Shown here: piece by piece, positions 49,840-60,904 of the stretch
How positions within the stretch are numbered: the stretch's first letter is position 1
How the letters are laid out: every line of letters starts with the position of its first letter
Source: Glandiceps talaboti
Lineage: Eukaryota; Hemichordata; Enteropneusta; Spengelidae
Reading direction: 5' to 3'
NCBI RefSeq assembly: GCF_964340395.1
Contig: NC_135561.1
Coordinates: 22,254,986-22,318,985 of the forward strand
DNA: 64,000 nucleotides
The notes under the pieces: model-generated
Seen by the model: only the letters and a program-made list of their open reading frames with translations
Database searches by the model: none
What the model was told of the DNA's origin: nothing
Position numbers and translations under genes: made by a program

Positions 49840-49975
49840 CAGCCCCCCCCCCCCCCGCACTTTCAAACATTTTCATGCCCCCTCCGAAATGAACCCCAGA
49901 ATTTTCGTAGCCCCCCAGGTTATACATAATTTGATATATGTAAATATACAATAACCCCCCCCCCCCCCCCACACA
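49840..49975. repeat. C-rich dispersed repeat
   Basis: Poly-C runs separated by GCACTTTCAAACATTTTCAT and GCCCCCTCCGAAATGAACCC. A diverged second copy with ACTTTCAGACTATCAGAATC and TTCATGCCCCCCATTTCG lies at 50,600-50,700. Confidence 0.6.
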
Positions 49976-50391
49976 CACACACACACACACTCACTTCCCG
50001 CGTTCTAGCGATGTGCAATTGCATGGTACAGTAACAATAAAATAACAGTGGCAGTCAATTTCAGCGTCCACATATAATAAGAGATTTCTTTACAAATAGA
50101 TGTGCTTTTTGCATCAAATGTCTCCATTTGGCTGTAACCTGTACCAAGAGATACTTAATAGCCAGCAAGAATTTCAATCTTGATTTGGGAAGAAACCCCC
50201 CCCCCATGACACCCCCTCCCTCTATGAGCACTTTTGTTGGAAATTACATGTAGGAGGCCATTTAGTGGGCCTGCATAAAATTTCAAATCAAACATGTTGT
50301 TGAAAGCCATTATTGTCTTCAATACCCCAGTTTTACTTTAAAAAATTTACTTAGATCATACAACTGTATGGCTATGTCTGAAAAGTCATTT

Positions 50392-50509
<118 letters not shown>

Positions 50510-50709
50510 ATGGCAGTCCCCCACCTCATCACCCACCGCAAGATATTTTCAAATGCACTCGGTAAACGACCTCTCCTGAGGTTCGATTTGGTTCAATTCG
50601 CGAGCAAAAATTTCGCGGCCCCACTTTCAGACTATCAGAATCTTCATGCCCCCCATTTCGCACCCCCTGTTTTTTCATGGCCCTCTATTCACCCCCCCCG
50701 CCGTAAATT

Positions 50710-51489
50710 TTGAGTACAGCCTAATGAGGAGTGATGACACAGTCTCGACACTGTAATCATTCTAATTGGTTCCATTTGTTTACAATTAACCAACGGATTA
50801 CCTATTTCATAGTATTGTCTGTACAAAGAATCCTCTTTCAAGTCAAATAAAACAACCTTATGCAAATGTATGAAGACCTTCACGCCGTGTTACAGTTCAA
50901 AAGAGTTCATTGATCTTTTATTCTTTTCACATTGATTATTGAGTACAATCTATATGTATCCTGGGGCTCTCCACGTTGTTTGTCCATGACTATTCCTGAC
51001 AAAGCAATGAAGACTGTAACTTTCCAGTTTGAAGTGTGTATTTACCGTACTGTGTTTATCATCTTTATTTCTTTGAATGGTACACCACAATCGTGGATAA
51101 TACAGCTAAAACATAAATATGTTGTAACTTGTTTGTTTCACTATTTTACGTTTGTTTACCAAATACATATACATGTAACTTTCTTTTATTGTCTAACAAC
51201 TTTCGTCTTCATACCACACACCCTACATATCAGTTTCATTCACGTTGTGGGTCATAAAAGGTTCTTATCAGTCTTAAATAATACTGTGTATACACTACTT
51301 CCCATTGGTTAGTCTCCTGCCATGCATGTACACCTATCAAATCAAGTAATAGTTTGGTAACCAATACATCTAAATACCAGGAGAGGGCGCTATAACAGAA
51401 GTCAATCATGATTCACTATATTTGATAGTAAGATTAATATGAAGATATACAGATGTAAGACAAGTTTTTAGACAAAGTAATGATCTCAA
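50710..51489 (+). other. upstream flank of the GRL gene
   Basis: No unequivocal promoter. A 126-codon frame at 50,932-51,312 has no recognisable family and is hydrophobic by base composition. Confidence 0.4.
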
Positions 51490-52917
51490 ATGACATACGA
51501 TTATAGACTATGTCATACATGTACGAACAACACGTTTTTAAATGAGTACAAATGCAAAACAATGTATCCTATACTTCCGATTACAGGAATGATGGACGTC
51601 AAATTTCGTCGAGCAAATGCAGTAGCACCCATTGGTGGTGATATGAAAGTCTCCAATGATGACAAGAGTGTTAAAGTAGACATGTCAAACAATGGCTTTG
51701 AGACCGTGGAACTGACTGACAACACTGGTGTGTATGGAATGAAGACAGGGTCAAATAACGAGGACAAAATAAGCAACGGTGGAAACGACGTGATTGTCAG
51801 CGAAAACAAATCAACAGTACACCAAGACAGTTATTTGAGTAACCATGGAGATGAAAGAGTAAGAGATGAGGAATTCGTGAGACATAGAGATGAAAAACTG
51901 TTACATTATACCATACCAGAAAGATTGACATTATACGAGGCCATGGGTCCAATTATCAAAGCTATGAAAATCTTTGGATTGTGGCATGAACATCAAGTCG
52001 AGGCTAAATATTACAAATCTGACTTTCAACATTTAGAAACCAAACGTAAATCTAAAATCAGGAAAATATTCAATCTGAGGAACTACGGCATAGTTGTTAC
52101 AAGTTTACTGTGGTTGAACTTTATCCGTTTTGTGCCGGCATTCGTAACTGGTCCAGACCAAGCAATGGTGCCGGAAAGACTTTTCTTCAAAGTGATATAT
52201 CTACTGTTCACCTTCCAATGTGCCTGCAACGCAACTGCTCTGTTTGTTGCATCGGAAAAGATGCATAACATGCCAAGATTTTATCACCATTGGGAGGATC
52301 GGATCCAGTCATCTTCTGAGACTGCTGTCAGTCTTAAATTCGTAAGACGCTGGTCCATCATATTCACCACACAAGCAGTTCTATTTGTAGTATTTCATTT
52401 CCTCAACCAAGGCTTCAGTGTATTTGGGCCTATTGAGTCTATTCGTAATGCATCACAAGTATTTGTAGCACCATTTCCCGACAACCCAGTTCTTCATCTT
52501 CTAATTCTACTAGTTGATGTCTATGACTTTGCCGCCTGGATTTTCCCCATTTTCTATTTCATCCAGATATGTATGATAATAGGTAACCGATTTGGAGATT
52601 TCACCAAGAGATTTGACAACGCTATTCTGAAAGTATACTCAAAGAAAGGCTTGCCATTGAATTTTGAACGTTGTCGGTATCAGCACCAGGAATTATGCCT
52701 TGCTGTTGAGCATTCTAATAAAGGCCTGTTCACGTACATCAACGCAATCGCATACGGCACTATGTTACCCCTGGCCTGCTTTCTTCTCTATCAACTATTA
52801 TTCGCTGATACACACCGTGGAAATATGTCAGCATTATTAATGTACGTGGTTTGGCTGGTATCTATATTTATCAACGTACCCGTGGTGTCGTGGATCGCAG
52901 CAATTGTTAATACAAGG
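51490..52917 (+). CDS. gustatory-receptor-like (GRL) seven-TM protein, exon 1
   Basis: Encodes residues 1-476 of a protein related to the insect gustatory/odorant receptor superfamily, which are tetrameric ligand-gated cation channels with a cytoplasmic N-terminus. About 195 mainly hydrophilic residues precede TM1. Hydrophobic segments lie at about 199-219, 231-254, 287-312, 333-365, 413-438 and 446-473 (TM1-TM6). The exon ends after NTR at donor GTAAGTATC in phase 0. The start is uncertain: the first Met is used here, but TTCCGATTACAG just upstream of the MMDV pair (51,589) looks like an acceptor, and Met34 may be the real start of a spliced transcript. In insects these proteins sense tastants; in non-insect animals GRLs are poorly characterised, with developmental roles reported in a cnidarian. 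The assignment rests on topology plus the C-terminal exons. Confidence 0.85.
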
Positions 52918-53029
52918 GTAAGTATCTGATACACACAAATTATATGTATTGCCATGTTATTTTATTACAGAAATCAACTTGTGACACCAACGCTTAAAAC
53001 CAAATATTGTTATCGCTACCGGGAGTGCA

Positions 53030-53435
53030 AAAGTAATGAGTAGAACAGTCCTAATAAATAAATTCAATCCTGGCGTTTCGAATGAATATTCTTTAACAAA
53101 GGATACCAAGACAAGATATAAGTAGCTTACCACCTAACATTATATCTATGTGTTATGACACGGTGATGAAACACCACAAGTTCTAATAAACGGTAAAATA
53201 CAAAGAAAAATGTAAAAGTCACGCGAACCAAAAAATAAACCCAGAATACGCTTAAATGATAGAATAAGCGTAGTTAGATCTCAGGGAATGATGTAAATAA
53301 TCTATTAATTCCATGGGGTTCCAGCATTCCGAGAGGGAAATGATTTCATCCTCCTTCAATCTCAATCGATCTCCATCACCAGAAACCTTATCAATTCCTG
53401 AAATAGACATAACTGATACTATCGCTAGTTTGAAT
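53030..53435 (-). mobile_element. second Penelope-like fragment inside GRL intron 1
   Basis: A diverged relative of the 46-kb copy. It shares GGCGTTTCGAATGAATATTC near 53,075 and the coding stretch near 53,310-53,430 (minus-strand SISGIDKVSGDGDRLRLKED then EII, with the frame lost after that). The sequence between is also alignable by eye. No intact protein. Confidence 0.7.
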
Positions 53436-53499
53436 TTAAAGGTCTGATCATGAAACTAACCGATGACGACAGTATTGCAAGTAAAAATTGCCATTTACA

Positions 53500-53905
53500 C
53501 ATTGGTCAACATAGGCTAAGAATGACATAATCGTTAACGCGAAGTAAGAATGACGTAAGCGTCAACATAGGTTTAGATTGACGTAACGTCAACATGACGT
53601 AAGAATTACGTAATTGGCAACATAGGCTGAGAATGACGTAATTGTTAACATGAAGTAAGAATGAAGCATAGACAGTAGAGAAGAAATTTCTTCTCCATTG
53701 TCTATGGAATGACTAAGCGTCAACATAGACTGAGAATGACGTAAATTGGCAACATAGGCTGAGAATGACGTAAATTCTCAACATAGGCCGAGAATGACGT
53801 AACCGAAACATAGGCTGAGAATGACGTAACCGAAACATAGGTTAATATTGATGTAATCGTCAACATGATGTAAGAATGACGTACGTATACGCGTCAATAT
53901 AAGCA
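53500..53905. repeat. degenerate 27-30-bp array rich in TGACGTAA sites, GRL intron 1
   Basis: Repeats of CAACATAGGCTGAGAA followed by TGACGTAA. Eight perfect TGACGTAA octamers start at 53,551, 53,579, 53,595, 53,634, 53,737, 53,766, 53,795 and 53,822, plus one-base variants. TGACGTAA is a CRE/ATF/PAR-bZIP type half-consensus. Confidence 0.85.
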
Positions 53906-54116
53906 AAGAATGAATTGCTGAAGACAAATGTCAAGACATACACAAGTCACACGACTTACTTTTTCCACTAATAAATATATGTATTTGAAACCTTAGTTAT
54001 AAATATTTACAACTCGTATCCACAGAGTTTTGATTTCCATTTGTTCACATCAGTCATTTAGTTTCTGGATCGTTGTGATCTTTCTCGGATGAAGTTTCCC
54101 AATAACTCTACACAGT

Positions 54117-54305
<189 letters not shown>

Positions 54306-54402
54306 AACGATATACAAGACTAATTTCATTTCATTTCACTGACAGCACAACTAAGTTTTTCACAATAACGTTTAATTTGACAGACATGATTATTTCTTAC
54401 AG

Positions 54403-54471
54403 GCACATGAGTGTATTAACCTAATATACAATGTACGTGTTAAGTCAATAGGAAACGATGATCAAATGATG
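54403..54471 (+). CDS. GRL protein, exon 2
   Basis: A 23-codon exon between acceptor TATTTCTTACAG and donor GTAAGTATC, phase 0 on both sides. It encodes AHECINLIYNVRVKSIGNDD then QMM, the intracellular region that continues after TM6 (residues 477-499). A helix with an H/E/C-containing start followed by a basic segment is consistent with the cytoplasmic anchor of the Gr/Or fold. It lies 102 bases after a 184-bp GA tract. Confidence 0.85.
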
Positions 54472-54534
54472 GTAAGTATCATATCAATGATAAGTGTGAC
54501 GTCATGGGTATGGGTGATATTGATAGTCAGTGTA

Positions 54535-54628
54535 ATACACACACACACACCTACATACATACATACATACATACATACATACATACATACATACATACAT
54601 ACATACACACACACATACACACTCACAC

Positions 54629-54663
<35 letters not shown>

Positions 54664-54666
54664 GTC

Positions 54667-54699
<33 letters not shown>

Positions 54700-54735
54700 T
54701 ACAGACAGATAGACAGACGGACAGACGGACGGAGA
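54535..54735. repeat. compound CA/ACAT/ACAG microsatellite, GRL intron 2
   Basis: (CA)n, (ACAT)n, (CA)n, then (ACAG)n, the same motif series as near 45.8 kb. Confidence 0.97.
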
Positions 54736-54924
54736 CTTTAATACCATGACTTGTGATGAAAAATAGAAATGTCCATATCATCTAGTTTATGCTAGTACTA
54801 TCATAAGCATTCAATTAGGGAACGAGTAGATATTAGAGGGAAGGGCGGCTGTGACAACAATTATTTTGGTCAAAATTATTTTGTGCAGCCTTTAAGATAT
54901 ATAGAGATTTTTTATGTACAGTTG

Positions 54925-55865
54925 TATGTTCCCCCTCCCCTCCTCCCCCGATCCTGATCACAACACAGAAAGTTTAATACTTGTATGTCCCCCCTCCCCT
55001 CCTCCCCCGATCCCGATCACTACACAGAAAGTTTAATACTTGTATGCCCCCCTCCCCTCCTCCCCCGATCCCGATCACTACACAGAAAGTTTAATACTTG
55101 TATGTCCCCCCTCCCCTCCTCCCCCGATCCCGATCACTACACAGAAAGTTTAATACTTGTATGTCCCCCCTCCCCTCCTCCCCCGATCCCGAATACTACA
55201 CAGAAAGTTTAATACGTGTATGTCCCCCCTCCCCTCCTCCCCCGATCCCGATCACTACACAGAAAGTTTAATACTTGTATGCCCCCCCCTCCCCTCCTCC
55301 CCCGATCCCGATCACTACACAGAAAGTTTAATACTTGTATGTCCCCCTCCCCTCCTCCCCCGATCCCGATCACTACACAGAAAGTTTAATACTTGTATGT
55401 CCCCCCTCCCCTCCTCCCCCGATCCCGATCACTACACAGAAAGTTTAATACTTGTATGCCCCCCTCCCCTCCTCCCCCGATCCCGAATACTACACAGAAA
55501 GTTTAATACTTGTATGTCCCCCCTCCCCTCCTCCCCCGATCCCGATCACTACACAGAAAGTTTAATACTTGTATGCCCCCCTCCCCTCCTCCCCCGATCC
55601 CGATCACTACACAGAAAGTTTAATACTTGTATGCCCCCCCTCCCCTCCTCCCCCGATCCCGATCACTACACAGAAAGTTTAATACTTGTATGTCCCCCCT
55701 CCCCTCCTCCCCCGATCCCGATCACTACACAGAAAGTTTAATACTTGTATGTCCCCCCTCCCCTCCTCCCCCGATCCCGATCACTACACAGAGAGTTTAA
55801 TACTTGTATGCCCCCCTCCCCTCCTCCCCCGATCCCGATCACTACACAGAGAGTTTAATACTTGT
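54925..55865. repeat. about 59-bp CT-rich minisatellite, about 16 copies, GRL intron 2
   Basis: Unit CCCCTCCCCTCCTCCCCCGA, TCCCGATCACTACACAG, AAAGTTTAATACTTGTATG. The number of C residues after TATG varies from 4 to 8. Two more units sit at 56,218-56,360 after the inserted segment. Confidence 0.96.
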
Positions 55866-56027
55866 ATGTACAATTCTATCCTCAATTTATGCTTTCTATT
55901 TTCTCCTCATTCACCACTGACATACATTCTAATTATTTCCTTTAAGTCTCTGAATGTTGATATCTTTGTGAAGTGTACGTGTGATTGTTTTCAGATGAAC
56001 ATGTTTTTGTCTAGATTGAATGGTCAT
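55860..56027 (+). pseudogene. duplicated GRL intron end and truncated exon 3 copy
   Basis: Identical by eye to 56,359-56,526, shifted by 499 bp. It includes the polypyrimidine tract, the TTTTCAG acceptor and the first 11 codons of exon 3 (MNMFLSRLNGH). It then breaks into unrelated sequence and reaches a stop 14 codons later. If spliced in, it would end the receptor before TM7. Confidence 0.85.
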
Positions 56028-56035
56028 TTAGAGAG

Positions 56036-56218
56036 ACTCGTCTCAACAACTTCTTTGGCTCCTCGCTAACTTCTTTGCCTCGACAACTTCTTTGGCTCCT
56101 CGATAACTTATTTGACCCGCCTCGACAACTTCTTTGGCTCCTCCATAACTTATTGAAGTCAACATGTATGACGTTCTCTTGTACGCAACATTTTAGCATC
56201 CCTAGCTCCCCTTCAGTA
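56036..56218. repeat. 183-bp exact copy of the segment at 60,151-60,333
   Basis: Identical in every base I compared and without a gap (constant offset 4,115). It includes CTCGCTAACTTCTTTGCCTC and CATGTATGACGTTCTCTTGT. It is flanked by the truncated exon on the left and satellite units on the right. Confidence 0.9.
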
Positions 56219-56359
56219 GATCACTACACAGAAAGTTTAATACTTGTATGTCCCCCCTCCCCTCCTCCCCCGATCCCGATCACTACACAGAGAGTTTAAT
56301 ACTTGTATGCCCCCCTCCCCTCCTCCCCCGATCCCGATCACTACACAGAGAGTTTAATA

Positions 56360-56493
56360 CTTGTATGTACAATTCTATCCTCAATTTATGCTTTCTATTT
56401 TCTCCTCATTCACCACTGACATACATTCTAATTATTTCCTTTAAGTCTCTGAATGTTGATATCTTTGTGAAGTGTACGTGTGATTGTTTTCAG
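56360..56493 (+). other. intact copy of GRL intron 2 end
   Basis: Second member of the 499-bp duplication, leading into the functional exon 3. Confidence 0.8.
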
Positions 56494-56583
56494 ATGAACA
56501 TGTTTTTGTCTAGATTGAATGGTCATCCAGTTGGATATACGGTCATTGACCTTGTCACTTTAACCAAACCCTTCATCCTGACG
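56494..56583 (+). CDS. GRL protein, exon 3
   Basis: Thirty codons, phase 0 on both sides, acceptor TTGTTTTCAG and donor GTAAGC. It encodes MNMFLSRLNGHPVGYTVIDL then VTLTKPFILT (residues 500-529). The pattern G-Y/F-x-x-x-D-L-hydrophobic-T-L before TM7 matches the conserved region that precedes TM7 in Gr proteins. A broken copy of its first 11 codons and of the preceding intron lies 499 bp upstream. Confidence 0.87.
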
Positions 56584-56957
56584 GTAAGCAGTTTTCAATT
56601 GATTTCATAGTCATTGGATTTTCTAAAGTTGCTAAGATGAATGCAGGAAGCTTAGAATCCCAATTTCGTACTTGACCCCAAGGCCAGTATTGTAGTAAAT
56701 AACCGTTGCAAACAAGTCAGGTAGTAATCGTATACGCCTATTTCAGAAAAGAGCAATTCATGATCTATAGTCTAAAGTGATTTTAGAAAATAAGTTGTAG
56801 ATATGTTGGTTAGGCCCAATGCAGCTAAGAATAGAGAATAACACACATGGCAAGTAAGTCTTTCACTGGAGAGTTGTCTTACGACATTCTCAAACAAACC
56901 AATGTCATTGTTCTATCTGTTCACTGTGATTTAAACCCTGCTTTTATCTCTACACAG

Positions 56958-57014
56958 ATGGCTGGTTTAGGAGTCACATATTTTGCACTACTGGCTGAAT
57001 TCCAACATAAATGA
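56958..57014 (+). CDS. GRL protein, exon 4 (TM7 and stop)
   Basis: Last 18 codons, acceptor CTCTACACAG, phase 0: MAGLGVTYFALLAEFQHK and stop. T536-Y537...E543-F544 matches the family hallmark TYhhhhhQF of TM7, with the usual Gln replaced by Glu. The complete product is 547 residues. Three phase-0 introns close to the C-terminus, the last cutting TM7 just ahead of the TY motif, match the arrangement considered ancestral in insect Gr genes. Confidence 0.9.
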   Translation: MAGLGVTYFALLAEFQHK

Positions 57015-57545
57015 CATGTCAGTCAACATACATCAAGACCGGTATAGATTTGTTATAGATGATACCAGAGATCTAGTCTACGGTATACACCAAAATCAGT
57101 GTAGATTTAGTTTAGTTTAGTTTAGCTTAGTTTAGTTTATGTTAGTAAAACAACCAGATCGACAGTACAGACATACAAATAAAAACTGGTATAAATTGTT
57201 GTTTTGGATAACCAACAAAGTCAAAGATTTGTTATAGGTGATACCAGAGATCTAGTCTACGGTATACACCCATCAAGAACAGTATATATTTGTTATAGAT
57301 TGCCCATAATTATTGTCACGATTAATTGGTATCAACTAACATTCATGTAAACCAAAACTACAGTTATAACAAAAGACTAACAAGCGTCCGAAAGCGACAT
57401 TAAATTTGTAAATATCCGAATTCTGCTGTTTTGTGTGATAAATATATATGCCAATTTACAAAATTGTCATCAGCTAATATCGACGTAAGTTAGCTAGCAA
57501 CCAATCAGAATAGAGATGAAGGAGTATTAAATTAGCAGTAAGGAG

Positions 57546-57600
57546 TACACCATTTGATCGGGGGGGGGGGGGGGGGGGGTTGGAGGATTTTTCGTAAAAA
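57546..57600. repeat. poly-G dispersed element, copy 1
   Basis: CACCATTTGATC followed by about 19 G and TTGGAGGATTTTTCG. Related to 61,155-61,260 (same strand) and 62,870-63,010 (opposite strand). Confidence 0.6.
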
Positions 57601-57639
57601 AATAGCGCCAATGGTATTGTAGCATAACTGTACAGTTTT

Positions 57640-58345
57640 TAAAATGTTTATCCACATGTGATCCATGCTAGGTTTGTGTTCATTTGCTGAATGACTATCC
57701 TGTTGCCTATCTAACCCTGTTATCTTTGCAATATACGTGATCATTTGACTGTTGCTATGGTGTGATCATGTTGCTAGACATATTTGCATACATTTTTTGA
57801 ATGTTTGTTTACTTGTCTATGAATCCCTGATGGTACTTTTGCAATATAAGTGATAATTTGGTTATTGCCTTTGGCACGGTCTTGTTTTTAGGTATATTTG
57901 CATACATTTTTAAAATGTTTATTAATTTGTCTATTAATCTCTGTTGTTATTTTGCAATATTAGTGATCATTTGGCTGTTGCTATGGGCGTGATCTTGTTG
58001 CTAAGCACATTTACATACATTTTGTGAATGTTTATTTGTCTATTAATCCTATTGTTATCTTTGCAATAAACGTGATCATTTCGCTGTTGCTATGGCTGTG
58101 GTCTTGTTGCTAAGCAAATTTACATACACGTTTGGAATGTTTATTCACTTGTTTATTAATTCCTGTTATCTTTTTGAAACACACCATCGTTTTACTGTTG
58201 CTATGGGCGTTATTATGGTTGCTAGGGATATTTGCATACAGTTTTAAAATGTTTGCTCACTTGCCTACAAGATAATGCTGTTATTTGACCAAAATATACT
58301 GCCGTTTGGTTGTTGCTGAGGGCGTGGTCACGGTTGCAAGGACCA
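57640..58345. repeat. about 115-120-bp tandem repeat, 5-6 diverged copies
   Basis: Unit contains GTGATCATTTGGCTGTTGCT, ATGGGCGTGATCTTGTTGCT, ATTTGCATACATTTT and TGTTTATTCACTTGTCTATT. The copies are well diverged, so this array is old compared with the others. Confidence 0.88.
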
Positions 58346-58878
58346 ACTGGGTCAAAATGTTTGCAAGAAAATCTGCATAATAACACTTCTAGAAACATCT
58401 CACCAAGTTTCTCACTGACCAAGTACTTTTTGAGATATAAATTTTTGACCAAAATTCACATTGTTACACCTAATTTGCATATTATATTATGAGATCATTA
58501 CATGTTTAATATTTCTTCATATATACACCCACAGATGCATCCCCATAAATTTCAGCGCTGCTGAGTAGTTTTGGAATTAACGATTTTTGACCAAAAAGAC
58601 ACATTTTTAGCCCCAATTTGCACATTACTGATGGAATCATCATGTCATGAATAAATCTTAATTTACTCACCCCTAAGGATGTTCCCACCAAATTTCAAGC
58701 GAATCTGCCTAACAGTTTTGGAGTTTAAGTTTTTTGACCAAAAATCGCATCTTTTGACCCAAAACGCACATCTCTGATGCGATCATTTTGTTTTGAACAA
58801 TTTCCAAACTAGATACCCAAAGTAATATAACCACCAAATATCAAAGCAATCGGTCCAGCAATATTTGACTTTAAGTTG

Positions 58879-58911
<33 letters not shown>

Positions 58912-58920
58912 CTATTTGCC
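58346..58920. repeat. dispersed repeat with TTTTTGACCAAAA modules
   Basis: Three or four related modules (AGTTTTGGAGTTTAAG, TTTTTGACCAAAAATC, CCCAATTTGCACATTACTGA, GATCAT(T/C)) ending in a (CA)n tract at 58,881-58,910. It probably forms one composite repeat with the preceding array. Confidence 0.65.
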
Positions 58921-59097
58921 TTACAATCTGTGCAGGTACAACGGGGAGTAGAACTAACATTTCTTTGAACATATTTTTTTCTGTCTTTCCCAAAACTGTT
59001 ACGGCCCTACGGAGAACTCAGTGTCTCAGTGGATCATTATAATGAAAAATTGAAGTTTGGATTTTGATTTCGAAGGTACAGCTCTGTTTACAAATTC

Positions 59098-59275
59098 AGG
59101 GCCATATTTTACAAACCTGTTCTTGGGGGAGGGTCATATTTTGCATAACAATGTTTGGAGGAGGGTCATATTTTACAATCCGTAGTTTTGTGACCAAATT
59201 AAAGATTCAATTATAGTCAATTTGTTTTGTGTTTTGAGATGTAAAAGTGAGGTGAGCACTCAACATTTATTTTTA
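59098..59275. repeat. dispersed G-rich repeat, copy B
   Basis: Counterpart of 45,365-45,550, same orientation. Further GGGGAGGGTCATGTTTTACA units occur at 59,890-59,970. Confidence 0.85.
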
Positions 59276-59395
59276 CGAGTACTTAACATGCCAAAATACA
59301 AAAATACAAAATACATATATTGTAAGAAAATTGTTTAATAAAACGATGCATTTTGTTGAGTATACCATATCACCTTATCACTCACACTGTCACTG

Positions 59396-59408
59396 TTGTT
59401 GTTAAAAT

Positions 59409-59461
<53 letters not shown>

Positions 59462-59592
59462 GGTGGTGGTGGTGGTGGTGGTGATGATTTAGTTTTGAAT
59501 GTCATAGAGAACACGGACAGTGATACATGTACTGACTCAAGTAGTACCAGTGAGTCAGACCAGAGTGACACTGATAATGGCAATACTGAAGG

Positions 59593-59653
<61 letters not shown>

Positions 59654-59725
59654 AGCAGGGAATTTTTACGAGTGACCAGATCAGACAGAGTATGCGCAAC
59701 CTGGAAAGCACGTTTTAGATACTAA
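59396..59725 (+). other. open frame with Asp and Gly homopolymers, doubtful gene
   Basis: 109 codons dominated by (GAT)n and (GGT)n microsatellites (poly-Asp, poly-Gly), with a non-repeat Ser/Thr/Asp-rich spacer (VIENTDSDTCTDSSSTSESD) and a C-terminus REFLRVTRSDRVCATWKARF. The end has some flavour of an acidic domesticated-element tail, but no family is recognised. A real terminal exon cannot be excluded. Confidence 0.25.
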
Positions 59726-60017
59726 CTAGATTGTATATGATTATAAGAGAAAGGTAACTAGTCAGTCTTTCTTACTGTTTATCACTTTATATGCACAAAT
59801 ATTGCTTTCTAACACAGTCAAAATCATTGAATTTGTATGTATACATATAATGGGAATATTGATTAACGTTCAGTATATGCAAATTGTCATGGGGAGGGTC
59901 ATGTTTTACAAAATGTGACAATGGGGAGGGTCACATTTTACAAATGGAGAATGGGGGAGGCTCATGTTTATCTTAACATACCTATGGTGCATTATTGGGG
60001 CCATTATTATGTACAAC

Positions 60018-60265
60018 TTATTTGATTCGTCTCAACAACTTATTTGGCAACTCGACATCTTATTTGATTCGTCTCAACAACTTATTTGGCACCTCGACAT
60101 CTTATTTGATTCGTCTCAACAACTTATTTGGCTCCTCGATAACTTATTTGACTCGTCTCAACAACTTCTTTGGCTCCTCGCTAACTTCTTTGCCTCGACA
60201 ACTTCTTTGGCTCCTCGATAACTTATTTGACCCGCCTCGACAACTTCTTTGGCTCCTCCATAACT
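60018..60265. repeat. 42-bp and 27-bp tandem repeat upstream of the 60.4-kb exon
   Basis: Unit TTATTTGATTCGTCTCAACA followed by ACTTATTTGGC(A/T)(A/C)CTCGA, about six copies. The right half is the source or partner of the 183-bp duplicate at 56.0 kb. Confidence 0.9.
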
Positions 60266-60333
60266 TATTGAAGTCAACATGTATGACGTTCTCTTGTACG
60301 CAACATTTTAGCATCCCTAGCTCCCCTTCAGTA

Positions 60334-60436
60334 AATATGTGCTCTCTTGCGCAAAAGTCACTTCGCGTCATACAAAATCTGCTGTTACGTCAAAGAGCAT
60401 CATCAAAGTTTTGTGTAGTTTTTTGAAGAGTGACTG
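60334..60436 (+). promoter_or_regulatory. possible promoter of the 60.4-kb gene
   Basis: A CpG-containing segment (CTCTTGCGCAAAAGTCACTT, CGCGTCATAC, GTTACGTCAAAG) directly before the ATG. It includes a palindromic TTGCGCAA, a C/EBP-like or NRF1-like site. Confidence 0.35.
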
Positions 60437-60638
60437 ATGGTTTCTCACAATGTTGACCCCGGAAACGCGGAAGCAAATGTTATAACCAAAGTATACGTTC
60501 TAAATATGTTGGAGAAAGAGATCAAAACAGAGCTGTCCGAGAGGAGAGAGGACATGATGGCTTACCGCTTTATCTCGAGAAGGAAACAACAAAGTATCGG
60601 ATACGTAGTTTGTGGAGATTACATTTACTTTGTCACAG
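60437..60638 (+). CDS. first coding exon of an unrecognised gene
   Basis: Encodes 67 codons from an ATG (MVSHNVDPGNAEANVITKVY, then VLNMLEKEIK, TELSERREDMMAYRFISRRK, QQSIGYVVCGDYIYFVT) and ends in phase 1 at ACAG followed by GTACAG. It looks genuinely coding: non-repetitive, balanced composition, charged helix followed by a beta-like GYVVCGDYIYFV. It is preceded by a CpG-bearing stretch (60,340-60,480) that could be a promoter. I do not recognise the family. Later exons must lie further right; none were identified before the window ends. Confidence 0.55.
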
Positions 60639-60904
60639 GTACAGAAATTTAAACTTTATCTAAATATTCAATTTATTATTTAATGTATTTGTTGTGATCT
60701 TGTCCATTAAATTATTACTGTCTGACGATCGTTCCGTGTACATTCACGGTGACACAACACTGTCAGTGTCACTTGTGAGCTAATAGTTCTATTCAAGCAT
60801 CGTCATATTCAAAATATACCGTCAGCATTGATGATAGTTTTGAATATTGTAAATACCAAATAACACCATTACTTATGACCCATCACCATTCTTGAATAGG
60901 ATTA

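Noticed and set aside
54985-55741. Open frame of SPLPSSPDPDHYTESLILVC repeats
   Set aside because: Derived from the 59-bp CT-rich satellite inside GRL intron 2; frame continuity depends on variable C-run length.
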